This document shows positions 50,953-58,831 of a DNA stretch of 64,000 bases, one piece after another. The notes beneath the pieces are model-generated. The model was not told the origin of the DNA, searched no databases, and was given only the letters and a program-made list of their open reading frames with translations. This DNA is from Bradyrhizobium sp. WBOS07 (GTDB taxonomy: Bacteria; Pseudomonadota; Alphaproteobacteria; Rhizobiales; Xanthobacteraceae), in the NCBI RefSeq assembly GCF_024585165.1, contig NZ_CP029008.1, forward strand, positions 434,001 to 498,000, in the 5' to 3' direction. Made by a program: the position numbers and the translations under genes. Each line of letters starts with the position of its first letter. Position 1 is the stretch's first letter.

Positions 50953-51417
50953 TCAGCCCTCACCGCGCACCATGGTGTAGAAGTCAACCTTCGTCGCGGC
51001 GGTCTCGGCCGCGGCCTGTTTGCGGCGAATCATAAGCTGCTCGCGCAACGGCGCGATTACATCCCGCTCCACCGCGCCGCCGAAGTCGCGGGACTGCACT
51101 AGCGCATCGCACAATGCGATCAACCGCGCCTTCTCGCCGTCGCGCCCGAGCGTGTAGCCGAAACCGACCTCGCCGGTGGCGAGCTTCACCGCTGCGCGCG
51201 ACACCGTGGCTTCGCCGAGATTGAACGGCGCGCCGTCGCCGCCGACCCGGCCGCGCAGCATGACGAGGCCGTTTTCCGGCGCGCGCAGATCCTGATGGTC
51301 CGGAAGAGCGAAGTCGCGGAGGCGGGCGGCGATCTCGCCCGCCTCCGCGTGCGCCAGCACGGCCATCGCGGCCTTGCGCTGGGCTTGCTGGGTATTGTGC
51401 TGGGTCACCTGGTCCAC
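50953..51417 (-). CDS. phnG: C-P lyase subunit PhnG
   Basis: 154 residues (E. coli 150). KAAMAVLAHAEAGEIAARL, PENGLVMLRGRVGGDGAPFNLGE-type and GEVGFGYTLGRD are characteristic, with the conserved glycine-rich loop. The frame stays open to an ATG at 51474, but those codons lie inside a perfect palindrome that is probably the PhnF operator. GTG 51417 has AAAGG 4 nt upstream and gives the family length; GTG 51408 is also possible. First gene of phnGHIJKLMN. Confidence 0.9.
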   Translation of the reverse strand: MDQVTQHNTQQAQRKAAMAVLAHAEAGEIAARLRDFALPDHQDLRAPENGLVMLRGRVGGDGAPFNLGEATVSRAAVKLATGEVGFGYTLGRDGEKARLIALCDALVQSRDFGGAVERDVIAPLREQLMIRRKQAAAETAATKVDFYTMVRGEG

Positions 51418-51444
51418 CGAACCTTTGACAGAACTTGCCGCATC

Positions 51445-51472
51445 GAAGTTGTCTATGATAATAGACAACTTC
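51445..51472. promoter_or_regulatory. 28-bp palindrome, probable PhnF operator
   Basis: Perfect 12-bp inverted repeat GAAGTTGTCTAT / ATAGACAACTTC around GATA. It contains the GTCTAT...ATAGAC core expected for HutC-subfamily GntR operators and lies between divergent phnG and phnF. Confidence 0.75.
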
Positions 51473-51485
51473 ATACGGACGCGCC

Positions 51486-51503
51486 ATGACTGTTTCGTGA
51501 CAA
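51486..51503 (-). promoter_or_regulatory. Pho-box-like repeat upstream of phnG
   Basis: On the minus strand TTGTCAC-GAAA-CAGTCAT: two 7-mers with 11-nt period, 11 of 14 positions agreeing with the PhoB consensus CTGTCAT-N4-CTGTCAT. Lies just upstream of the palindrome relative to phnG. Confidence 0.45.
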
Positions 51504-51536
51504 GTGCGTGATTTCTGGGCTAGGCTGACCGGCGAT

Positions 51537-52265
51537 ATGAGCATGCAAGACACTGCGTCGTCCGGCGTCGCGCTGTGGCGCCTCGTTGCCGACGGCATCG
51601 AGCGCGGCATCGCCGACGGCCGCTTCGCGGCCGGCGACAAATTGCCAGGCGAGATGGAGATCGCCGAAACCTATCGCGTCAACCGCCACACCGTGCGGCG
51701 CGCGCTGGCCGCCCTCGCCGAGCGCGGCCTGGTGCGCGCCGAGCGCGGCAGCGGCACCTATGTCGAGGCGCAGAAGCTCGCCTATCCCCTGCGCTCGCGC
51801 ACGCGGTTCTCCGAGATCGTCGGTGCCGGCGGCCGCGAGCCGCGCGGCCAGCTGATCGAGGCCTCCGACGACGTCGCCACCCGCGAGCTGGCGCGCGAGC
51901 TGGGCCTGAAAGCCGGCGCGCCCCTGGTGCGGATCGAGGCGATCCGCCTCGCCGACCGCACCCCGATCTGCGTCTCCACCACCTGGCTGTCGGCCGAGCT
52001 GTTCCCGAATGCGGGCGCCGTGTTCGCGGCCACGCGCTCGATGACCAAGCTGCTCGCCCATTACGGCGTGCGCGACTATCGCCGCGGCGCGACCCGGATC
52101 ACCGCCGGCATCGTGGACGCCACCGACGCGGCCAGGCTGGATCTCGCGCTGGGACGCCCGATCCTGGTGGTCGACGCCACCGACCACGATCTCCAGGGCA
52201 AGCCGTTGATGACCAAGCATTCGCGCTTCGCGGCGGAGCGGGTGGAGTTTCTGGTGGAGTCGTAG
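51537..52265 (+). CDS. phnF: GntR/HutC-family regulator of phosphonate genes
   Basis: 242 residues. Winged helix near the N-terminus (LWRLVADGIERGIADGRFAAGDKL, IAETYRVNRHTVRRALAALAERG) and a UTRA effector domain (TRFSEIVGAGGREPRGQL ... ADRTPICVSTTWLSAELFPNAG). Probable repressor of phnG-N through the palindrome 65 nt upstream. ATG 51537 is preferred; GTG 51504 and ATG 51543 are alternatives. Confidence 0.9.
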   Translation: MSMQDTASSGVALWRLVADGIERGIADGRFAAGDKLPGEMEIAETYRVNRHTVRRALAALAERGLVRAERGSGTYVEAQKLAYPLRSRTRFSEIVGAGGREPRGQLIEASDDVATRELARELGLKAGAPLVRIEAIRLADRTPICVSTTWLSAELFPNAGAVFAATRSMTKLLAHYGVRDYRRGATRITAGIVDATDAARLDLALGRPILVVDATDHDLQGKPLMTKHSRFAAERVEFLVES

Positions 52266-52269
52266 GCTT

Positions 52270-52418
52270 CTTCCCCTCTCCCCTTGTGGGAGAGGGTGGC
52301 TCGCCGCGGAGCGGCGAGACGGGTGAGGGGTATGTCTCCGCAAATACTCATCTAAGTTCGGGGCGACATACCCCTCATCCGGCGCTTCGCGCCACCTTCT
52401 CCCACAAGGGGAGAAGGA
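52270..52418. repeat. Palindromic intergenic repeat (class B), copy
   Basis: Arms CCTCTCCCCTTGTGGGAGAGG and CCTTCTCCCACAAGGGGAGAAGG with inner CGGGTGAGGGGTATG and CATACCCCTCATCCGGCGC. Lies between convergent phnF and the phosphonate permease genes. Confidence 0.88.
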
Positions 52419-52445
52419 AATGGAATTCGTGGTGGGCACCTGTGG

Positions 52446-53291
52446 TCAGGCGATAGCGCGCCTTCCGATGATCGCAAAGCGCAGCTTGCCCGAGATGAAA
52501 TCGATCGCGGCGACCGCGACCAGGATCATCAGGATCAGGAATGACACTTTCTGCCATTCCAGCACGCGGATCTGCTCGGCGAGTTGCAGGCCAATGCCGC
52601 CGGCGCCGACGATGCCGATGATGGTCGCCGAGCGGGTGTTGGACTCGATGTAGTAGAGCACCTGGCCGGCGATGACGGGCAGCACCTGCGGCATCAGGCC
52701 GAAGCGGATCTCGTGCAGGGCACTGCCGCCCGAGGCGCGGATGCCCTCGACCTGCTTCTGGTCGGCGCCCTCGATCGCCTCCGAGAACAATTTGCCGAAC
52801 GCGCCGAAATCCGACACGGCGATCGCCAGCACCCCGGCGAACGGCCCGAGGCCCACGACATTGATCCACACCAGCGCCCAGATCAGGGTGTCGACGCCGC
52901 GGATCGAATCCAGCACGCGGCGAACCGGAAATCGCAGGATACCCGACGGCACTACGTTGCGCGCCGCGAGCAGGCTGACGGGGAGCGCGAACACGGCGGC
53001 GAGCGTCGTGCCGAGCAGCGCGATCGACAGCGTCTCGCCGAGCGCCTTGAGATAGACCGGCAGCGAGGAGCCGGGATCGGGTGGGATCATCATCAAAGTG
53101 ATCCAGCCGAGCTGGCTGAGGCCGGCGAAGAAGCGCGACGGCGAGAAGTCGAGATCGACCAGGCCGTAGATCAGGATCGCGAACGCCGCAACAATCATCG
53201 CCGGCATCGCGAGCCGCGCCGAAGCGGGACGGTCGAACACGTCGGGATAGCGGGCGCGAAGCTCTCGCGGATCGACCTCGTGCGGCGTCAC
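52446..53291 (-). CDS. phnE2: Phosphonate ABC transporter permease, second copy
   Basis: 281 residues with about six membrane helices. The permease EAA-type loop region reads AIEGADQKQVEGIRASGGSALHEI and RFGLMPQVLPVIAGQVLYYIE, and GIVGAGGIGLQLAEQ is typical of PhnE. Pairs with the adjacent PhnE to form the channel. ATG overlaps the previous stop by 4 nt. Confidence 0.92.
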   Translation of the reverse strand: MTPHEVDPRELRARYPDVFDRPASARLAMPAMIVAAFAILIYGLVDLDFSPSRFFAGLSQLGWITLMMIPPDPGSSLPVYLKALGETLSIALLGTTLAAVFALPVSLLAARNVVPSGILRFPVRRVLDSIRGVDTLIWALVWINVVGLGPFAGVLAIAVSDFGAFGKLFSEAIEGADQKQVEGIRASGGSALHEIRFGLMPQVLPVIAGQVLYYIESNTRSATIIGIVGAGGIGLQLAEQIRVLEWQKVSFLILMILVAVAAIDFISGKLRFAIIGRRAIA

Positions 53292-54172
53292 GTCCGCGCC
53301 TCCTTGCCGAACAAGCGGCCGCGCAGCCAGCCGGTGCTGATGTCGATGAGGAAGACGGTGACGATGATGGTGAGCAGGATGGCGCTGACGTCGGAATAGT
53401 AGAACTTGCGAATGGCGACGACGAGCTCCTGACCGATGCCGCCGGCGCCGACGAACCCCATGACGGAAGCCTCGCGGACGTTGATCTCGAAACGCAGCAG
53501 CGCGTAGCTGGCATACCCTGCCGTCACCTGCGGCACCACGGCGAAGCGCATGCAGGACAGCCAGCTCGCACCGGTCGAGCGGATGCCCTCGACCGGCTTC
53601 ATGTCGGCGTTCTCGACGATCTCCGAGAACAGCTTGCCGAGCGCACCGGTGGAGTGGATCGCGATCGCGAGCACGCCGGCCATCGGCCCGAGCCCGAAGG
53701 CGATCACGAACACCAGCGCGAACACGATGCCTGGAACGGTGCGCGCGAATTCCAGCAGGCGCCGGACGACGAAGCGAAGCCAGGGTGCGGGCGAGGTGTT
53801 ATCGGCGGCGAGGAAGTTCAGGCCGAATGAGAGGGTCGCGCCGATCAGCGTGCCGACGTAGCTGATCAGCAGGGTCTCGCCCAACATCTTCAGCCACTTG
53901 CGCCAGCCCCAGAGCCACTCGCCGACATCGGTCCAGACCCGCTGGCCGCTATCGAGCGTGAAAATGCGGTCGAAATAGCTGACGAAGTTGCCGAAATAGC
54001 TGAACAGCGTGCGCAGATTCACTTCGGCGCCGACCGCGGCGAGCACCAGCGCCGCGGCGAAGATCGCGGCCCCGAACAGGAGGCGGAGCCGCCTGCGTGC
54101 CACCGCCTGGCGATAGGCGGCGTTGAGCACGGCGAGCTGCTGCTCGGGAAGGATCGAAACCGCTGTTGTCAT
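53288..54172 (-). CDS. phnE: Phosphonate ABC transporter permease PhnE
   Basis: 294 residues, about six helices. PGIVFALVFVIAFGLGPMAGVL, ENADMKPVEGIRSTGASWL and GFVGAGGIGQELVVAI are family features. Forms the membrane channel with PhnE2. ATG 54172 is used; the frame opens at a TTG at 54196 within the hairpin leader. A terminator-like hairpin separates it from phnD. Confidence 0.92.
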   Translation of the reverse strand: MTTAVSILPEQQLAVLNAAYRQAVARRRLRLLFGAAIFAAALVLAAVGAEVNLRTLFSYFGNFVSYFDRIFTLDSGQRVWTDVGEWLWGWRKWLKMLGETLLISYVGTLIGATLSFGLNFLAADNTSPAPWLRFVVRRLLEFARTVPGIVFALVFVIAFGLGPMAGVLAIAIHSTGALGKLFSEIVENADMKPVEGIRSTGASWLSCMRFAVVPQVTAGYASYALLRFEINVREASVMGFVGAGGIGQELVVAIRKFYYSDVSAILLTIIVTVFLIDISTGWLRGRLFGKEART

Positions 54173-54192
54173 GGGCTTGAGATGAAGTCCCG

Positions 54193-54225
54193 TCAAAGAA
54201 AGAGCCGGGTCGATGGACCCGGCTC
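54193..54225 (-). terminator. Terminator-like hairpin between phnD and phnE
   Basis: Perfect 10-bp stem GAGCCGGGTC / GACCCGGCTC with a 4-nt loop, followed on the minus strand by TTTCTTTGA. Inside the phnCDE operon this would lower permease expression relative to the binding protein. Confidence 0.65.
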
Positions 54226-54245
54226 CAGTGGCATCGTCCCGATAC

Positions 54246-55181
54246 TCAGGACGCCTTCTTCTTACGCAGGGCGTCGACGAACTTGATCAGATCGATCGTG
54301 CCATCCCAATCCTTGGTGGTGGCGGGATGGAAGCCTTTCTTCTGGCCGTCGGAAAGGCGATCGAACGCGGCCTTGTCCTTGGTCGGCGCGTCGAAGAACG
54401 CCTTCGCAATGGCGGCCTTGGCGTCTTCCGGCAGGTCGGAGTTGTAAGCATAGGGGCCGTTGATGATCGGCGCCGACTTATGGACGATGCGGAAGTCTCC
54501 CTTCTTCATCGCCGAGCCGTCGGCATTCTTCAGCATGCCCTTGGTCAGCATTTGCGCCAGCGTCGAATCGTCATCGCTGGTCCACTGGTTGGCGGCAACC
54601 TCGACCGTGCCTTGCGCCAGCGCCAGCATCGCGTTCTCGTGGCTGCCGGTGAAGACGACCTTGCCGAAATAGCTGTCGGCGTCATGGATACCCAATTTGT
54701 CGAGCTCGAAGCGGGGCACGTTGTTGCCGGAGGTCGAGTTCGGGTCGACCAGGCCGAGATTCTTGCCCTTGAGCTGGTCGAGGGTCTTGTAGGGGCTGCT
54801 CGCCTTGACGAAGAACACCGAATAATAGCCGGTCGAGCCGTCGGCGTTGATGTCGTTGGCGAAGGCGTCGGTCTTGACGCCGGTCAGGCGGGCGCGGGCG
54901 AACGAAGCCGAGCCGTAGCTCGCGATGTGGATGTTGCCGGCGCGCTGGCCTTCGATCACGGCGGCGTAGTCGTTGGCGATGCGCAGCGTGACCTTCACGC
55001 CCAGCTCCTTGGAGAGATAGCTCACGAATGGCGCCCAGCGCTCGGTGACGCCGGAGGCATTCTCGGCCGGGACGACCGCGAAGGTCAGCTCGGGATATTT
55101 CGCCTTCCAGTCGGCGGCGAGGGCCGAAGTCGTGAATGCGAGCGCGGCGGCGCCAGCAAGGACCAGTCTGCGAGTGATCAT
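54246..55181 (-). CDS. phnD: Phosphonate-binding periplasmic protein
   Basis: 311 residues. Signal peptide (ITRRLVLAGAAALAFTTSALA, shown in part, residues 2-22). FAVVPAENASGVTERWAPF, IASYGSASFARARLTGV, KGKNLGLVDPNSTSGNNVPRF-type and NQWTSDDDSTLAQM are PhnD features. Captures phosphonates for PhnCE. AGAGGG 4 nt before ATG 55181 decides the start over the frame from 55325. Confidence 0.93.
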   Translation of the reverse strand: MITRRLVLAGAAALAFTTSALAADWKAKYPELTFAVVPAENASGVTERWAPFVSYLSKELGVKVTLRIANDYAAVIEGQRAGNIHIASYGSASFARARLTGVKTDAFANDINADGSTGYYSVFFVKASSPYKTLDQLKGKNLGLVDPNSTSGNNVPRFELDKLGIHDADSYFGKVVFTGSHENAMLALAQGTVEVAANQWTSDDDSTLAQMLTKGMLKNADGSAMKKGDFRIVHKSAPIINGPYAYNSDLPEDAKAAIAKAFFDAPTKDKAAFDRLSDGQKKGFHPATTKDWDGTIDLIKFVDALRKKKAS

Positions 55182-55254
55182 GATACCCTCTTCATCGGTT
55201 GGGGTCGGTTGACGCAAAAACTTGCAAGGAAGACTTGCAACGAAACAGATCTGC

Positions 55255-56064
55255 TCAGGCGGCGGCCGCCGTTCCGAGCGCGGGAACGCCCGCGGGCGCC
55301 GGCGCAGGCACGGCGCCCATGACATCGGCAGCTTCGAGATCGTAGAGCTCGCGTGCGACGTGATCGGTCAGCGCGGCCGGCGCGCCGTCAAACACCACGC
55401 GGCCCTGCGCCATGCCGATCAGACGATCGCAATAGCTGCGGGCGAGGTCGAGCGAATGCAGGTTGCAGAGCACGGTGATGCCGAAATGCTTGTTGATGCG
55501 CAGAAGCGCATCCATCACGATCTTGGTATTGCGCGGGTCGAGCGAAGCGATCGGCTCGTCGGCGAGGATGATGTCGGGCTGCTGCACCAGGGCGCGCGCG
55601 ATCGCGACGCGCTGCTGCTGACCGCCGGAGAGCTGGTCGGCGCGCTGGGCGGCGAGCGAAGCGATGTCGAACTGCTCGAGGGCGGACATCGCCAGCGCCT
55701 TGTCCTGCTCCGGCCACATTTGCGACAGCGAGCGCCAGGCCGGCATCGTCGCAAGCCGCCCCATCAGCACGTTGGTGAGGACGTCGAGCCGGCCGACCAG
55801 GTTGAACTGCTGGAAGATCATGGCCGAGCGCGCCCGCCATTGCCGCAGCTCCTTGCCGCGCAGCGCGGTGACGTCGATCCCGTCGAACAGGATGCGTCCC
55901 TCGGTCGGGTTCACCAGGCGGTTGATGCTCCGCAGCAGGGTGGATTTGCCGGCACCGGACCGTCCGATCACACCGACGAAGCCGCCGGGAGAAATTTGAA
56001 ACGAGGCACCGTCCACCGCGGCTTTCGCGCCGAAGCGACACGTCAGACCATCCACCACCAGCAT
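55255..56064 (-). CDS. phnC: Phosphonate ABC transporter ATPase
   Basis: 269 residues. Walker [11 protein letters not shown]-loop [19 protein letters not shown], signature [17 protein letters not shown], Walker [14 protein letters not shown], and the His-loop in [17 protein letters not shown] Pro/Ala-rich tail ends it. GGAG 6 nt before ATG 56064 favours that start over a TTG at 56091. First gene of phnCDE. Confidence 0.94.
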   Translation of the reverse strand: MLVVDGLTCRFGAKAAVDGASFQISPGGFVGVIGRSGAGKSTLLRSINRLVNPTEGRILFDGIDVTALRGKELRQWRARSAMIFQQFNLVGRLDVLTNVLMGRLATMPAWRSLSQMWPEQDKALAMSALEQFDIASLAAQRADQLSGGQQQRVAIARALVQQPDIILADEPIASLDPRNTKIVMDALLRINKHFGITVLCNLHSLDLARSYCDRLIGMAQGRVVFDGAPAALTDHVARELYDLEAADVMGAVPAPAPAGVPALGTAAAA

Positions 56065-56107
56065 GCAGGGCTCCAGATTAACTGGGGCCAATCGCTAACG
56101 CCGGCGC

Positions 56108-56125
56108 TTAACACTTGTGTGACAG
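56108..56125 (-). promoter_or_regulatory. Weak Pho-box-like repeat upstream of phnC
   Basis: Minus strand CTGTCAC-ACAA-GTGTTAA, 10 of 14 consensus positions, 44 nt before phnC. The first half is good, the second poor. Confidence 0.3.
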
Positions 56126-56162
56126 CGACGTTGCGGTGCGGCGATCCTGCACAGCTCATCCC

Positions 56163-56191
56163 CTGTCATCGCCGTGTCATGACATCGTCAT
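56163..56191 (+). promoter_or_regulatory. Triple Pho-box-like direct repeat
   Basis: CTGTCAT-CGCC-GTGTCAT-GACA-TCGTCAT: three 7-mers at 11-nt spacing, the first a perfect match to the PhoB half-site and the second differing by one base. 46 nt before the acetyltransferase start at 56238. Confidence 0.65.
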
Positions 56192-56237
56192 CAAGCCGTT
56201 TGAAGAGGTACGCCCGCCTTCGCACTCCGGATTCGAC

Positions 56238-56897
56238 ATGGCCGCCAAAGCTCTTTCAGTTCAGCCGACCATCGATCCCTCGGCCAAGCTGCACGAGGCC
56301 CGGCTCGGCGCCTATACCGAGGTCGGCGCCCGCACCATCCTGCACGAAGTGGCGATGGGCGATTACTCCTATGTCGTGAACGATTCGCAGATCACCTACA
56401 GTACGATCGGAAAGTTCTGCTCGATCGCGGCGATGACGCGCATCAACCCCGGCAACCATCCGATGCACCGCGCGACGCAGGCGCATTTCACCTATCGTTC
56501 GAGCGCCTATTTCGACGGCGAGAGCGACGATGCCGATTTCTTCGACTGGCGGCGCCAGCATCACGTCCAGATCGGCCACGACGTCTGGATCGGCCACGGC
56601 GCGATCGTGCTGCCGGGCCGCAACATCGGCACCGGCGCGGTGATCGCGGCCGGCGCCATCGTCACCAAGGACGTGCCGGCCTACACCATCGTCGCCGGCA
56701 ATCCGGCCCGAATCGTGCGGCGACGGTTCTCCGAGGAGATCGCCGGGCGTCTCGCGCGGCTTGCCTGGTGGGACTGGGATCACGACAAATTGCGCGAGGC
56801 CCTGCCCGATTTCCGCAAGCTCGGGATTGAAGATTTTCTGGCGGCATACGAAGCACGGGCAACTCTCCCTGCCAGCAAACGAAGCGCGGTCGCGTGA
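56238..56897 (+). CDS. Phosphonate-operon hexapeptide acetyltransferase
   Basis: 219 residues of the transferase hexapeptide family that accompanies phn genes. Left-handed beta-helix repeats (GAYTEVGARTILHEV, YSTIGKFCSIAAMTRI, HVQIGHDVWIGHGAIVLPG, IGTGAVIAAGAIVTKDV) and a catalytic-type histidine in NPGNHPMHR. It may acetylate aminoalkylphosphonates, as PhnO does, though the fold differs. ATG 56238 is 46 nt after the triple Pho box. Coupled to the second phnM by a GTGA overlap. Confidence 0.85.
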   Translation: MAAKALSVQPTIDPSAKLHEARLGAYTEVGARTILHEVAMGDYSYVVNDSQITYSTIGKFCSIAAMTRINPGNHPMHRATQAHFTYRSSAYFDGESDDADFFDWRRQHHVQIGHDVWIGHGAIVLPGRNIGTGAVIAAGAIVTKDVPAYTIVAGNPARIVRRRFSEEIAGRLARLAWWDWDHDKLREALPDFRKLGIEDFLAAYEARATLPASKRSAVA

Positions 56898-58087
56898 CAG
56901 ACATCTTGCTTGAAGGCGGCCGGACCCTGATCGGCACCGAACTCGTCGAAACGTCATTGGCGGTGTCCGGGCAGGACATCACTGCGATAGACGCCTCCCG
57001 CGGCCGGGCGCGCCTGGCGATCGACGCACGGGGCATGCTGGTTCTGCCCGGCATCGTCGATCTTCACGGCGATGCCTTCGAACGGCAGATGATGCCGCGT
57101 GCCGGTGTCGACTTCCCGATCGATGTCGCGCTCGCCGACAGCGACCGCCAGGCCATCAGCAACGGCATCACCACGGTGTTCCACGCCACCACCTGCTCCT
57201 GGGAGCCGGGCCTGCGCAGCGCGGACAATGCGCGCGGACTGATGGAGGCGATCGAGCGGCAGCGTTCGCAATTCGCCGCCGACACCCGCTTCCATCTGCG
57301 GCATGAAACCTACAATCTCGACGCCGAGGCCGAGATCGCGCAGTGGCTCATGGAAGGCCGCGTCGACCTGTTCGCTTTCAACGACCACATGGACGGCACG
57401 GTCGCCGACATGGCCAAGCCGCGCAAGCGCAACCGCATGGTGGAGCGCACCGGGTTGTCGGGCGAGGAATTCGACCGCCTGGTTGAGCGGGTGGTCTCGC
57501 GCGCCGATGAGGTGCCGGCTTCCGTTGCGCGTCTGGCCGCCGCGGCCCGTGCGGCCGGGGTGCGGATGCTCTCGCACGATGACGCGACGCCGTCGATGCG
57601 CCGCGAGTTTCGCGAGCTCGGCGCTTTGATCGCCGAGTTTCCGATCAACGAGGAAACCGCGCAGGCGGCGGCAAGCCACGGCGATGCCATCGTCTACGGC
57701 GCGCCGAACGTCGTGCGCGGCGGCAGCCACACCGGCTGGACCAAGGCCTCCGACATGATCGCCAAGAGGCTCTGCTCGGTGCTGGCGTCGGATTATTACT
57801 ATCCCGCCCAGCTGCTCGCCGCGTTCCGGCTCGCCGCCGACGGCGTGCTTCCGCTGACCGAGGCCTGGAATCTGGTCTCTGCCGGCCCCGCGCGCGCGAC
57901 CGGCCTGACCGATCGCGGCGTGCTCGCGGAAGGCCGCCGCGCCGACATTCTGCTGGTCGACGACGATGTGCCGCTGCGGCCGCGGCTGATCGCGGTGATA
58001 TCGGGCGGCAAGCTGGTCCATCTCACCGATGCGACGCGGCTCCTGAGTACGGCGGCGATGCCGCGCGAAGCTGTCGCCGCGGCCTAA
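56894..58087 (+). CDS. phnM: RPnTP diphosphatase, second PhnM copy
   Basis: 397 residues, GTG start overlapping the previous stop. Metal-site segments are LVLPGIVDLHGDAFERQMMPR, FNDHMDGTVADMAK, MLSHDDATPSMRREF, YGAPNVVRGGSHTGW and ASDYYYPAQLL. It clearly differs from the copy at 45660 (HGDAFERQ against HTDHLEAH at the first metal site), so it is a paralogue of a separate subfamily, not a recent duplicate. Probably PhnM activity or a related substrate. Confidence 0.9.
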   Translation: MTDILLEGGRTLIGTELVETSLAVSGQDITAIDASRGRARLAIDARGMLVLPGIVDLHGDAFERQMMPRAGVDFPIDVALADSDRQAISNGITTVFHATTCSWEPGLRSADNARGLMEAIERQRSQFAADTRFHLRHETYNLDAEAEIAQWLMEGRVDLFAFNDHMDGTVADMAKPRKRNRMVERTGLSGEEFDRLVERVVSRADEVPASVARLAAAARAAGVRMLSHDDATPSMRREFRELGALIAEFPINEETAQAAASHGDAIVYGAPNVVRGGSHTGWTKASDMIAKRLCSVLASDYYYPAQLLAAFRLAADGVLPLTEAWNLVSAGPARATGLTDRGVLAEGRRADILLVDDDVPLRPRLIAVISGGKLVHLTDATRLLSTAAMPREAVAAA

Positions 58088-58105
58088 ACCGGCTATGCTC
58101 GCGCG

Positions 58106-58831
58106 ATGACAGGCTTTCCCCGCTACGCGATCTATTTTGCCGCAGGCAACGACAGCCCCCTCTCCCGCTTCGGCGCCGAGTTGCTCGGCTACGACGCCTA
58201 TACCGGCAACGAACTGCCGTTTCCGCGCGAGGCGCTGGATGTCGCGCCTGACTGGCGCGACATCAGCGCCGATCCCCGCAAGTACGGCTTTCATGCCACG
58301 CTGAAAGCGCCGATGGCGCTGGCACCTGGCAGGACCGAAGCCGAGCTGATGACCGCCTGCGCGACCTTCGCCGGCAAGACGCGGCCGCGGCCCGCGATCC
58401 GGCCCGTCGTCGATGCCATCAGCGGCTTCATCGCCGTCATTCCAGCCGGGCCGGTCGAGGCCCTGCAGCAGCTCGCCGCCGATTGCGTCCGCGAATTCGA
58501 CGCTTTCCGTGCGGCGCTGACCCCGGAGGATCGCGCGCGGCGCAAGCCGGAGAAGCTGAGCGAACGGCAGCGCGACTATCTCGACCGCTGGGGCTACCCC
58601 TACGTGATGGAGGAATTCCGCTTCCACATGACGCTGACCGGGCGGCTCGATGCGGAGCGGCGCGGACCGATCCTGGAGATGCTGCGGGCGCGGTTTGCGG
58701 CGCTGAAGCTTGATGCACTCCAGATCGACCGCATCGTGCTGTTCAGGCAGGATGATGCAAGGGCCCGGTTTCGCATCATCGGCGAGTGGGGATTGGCGCC
58801 GGCGAACCTCAGCGCCAGCTCACGAGATTGA
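58106..58831 (+). CDS. DUF1045 phosphonate-operon protein, 2H phosphoesterase-like
   Basis: 241 residues of the DUF1045 family found in phn operons. Two H-x-T motifs, KYGFHATLKAP near residue 53 and FRFHMTLTG near residue 171, are the signature of 2H phosphoesterases, which open cyclic phosphates. The C-P lyase pathway needs a cyclic phosphodiesterase (PhnP) and none is seen here, so this gene could fill that step; the assignment is an inference. Starts 18 nt after phnM. Confidence 0.82.
   Translation: MTGFPRYAIYFAAGNDSPLSRFGAELLGYDAYTGNELPFPREALDVAPDWRDISADPRKYGFHATLKAPMALAPGRTEAELMTACATFAGKTRPRPAIRPVVDAISGFIAVIPAGPVEALQQLAADCVREFDAFRAALTPEDRARRKPEKLSERQRDYLDRWGYPYVMEEFRFHMTLTGRLDAERRGPILEMLRARFAALKLDALQIDRIVLFRQDDARARFRIIGEWGLAPANLSASSRD

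Noticed and set aside
51418-51474. PhnG start at ATG 51474
   Set aside because: Would translate through the 28-bp palindrome and exceed family length; GTG 51417 has a ribosome site.
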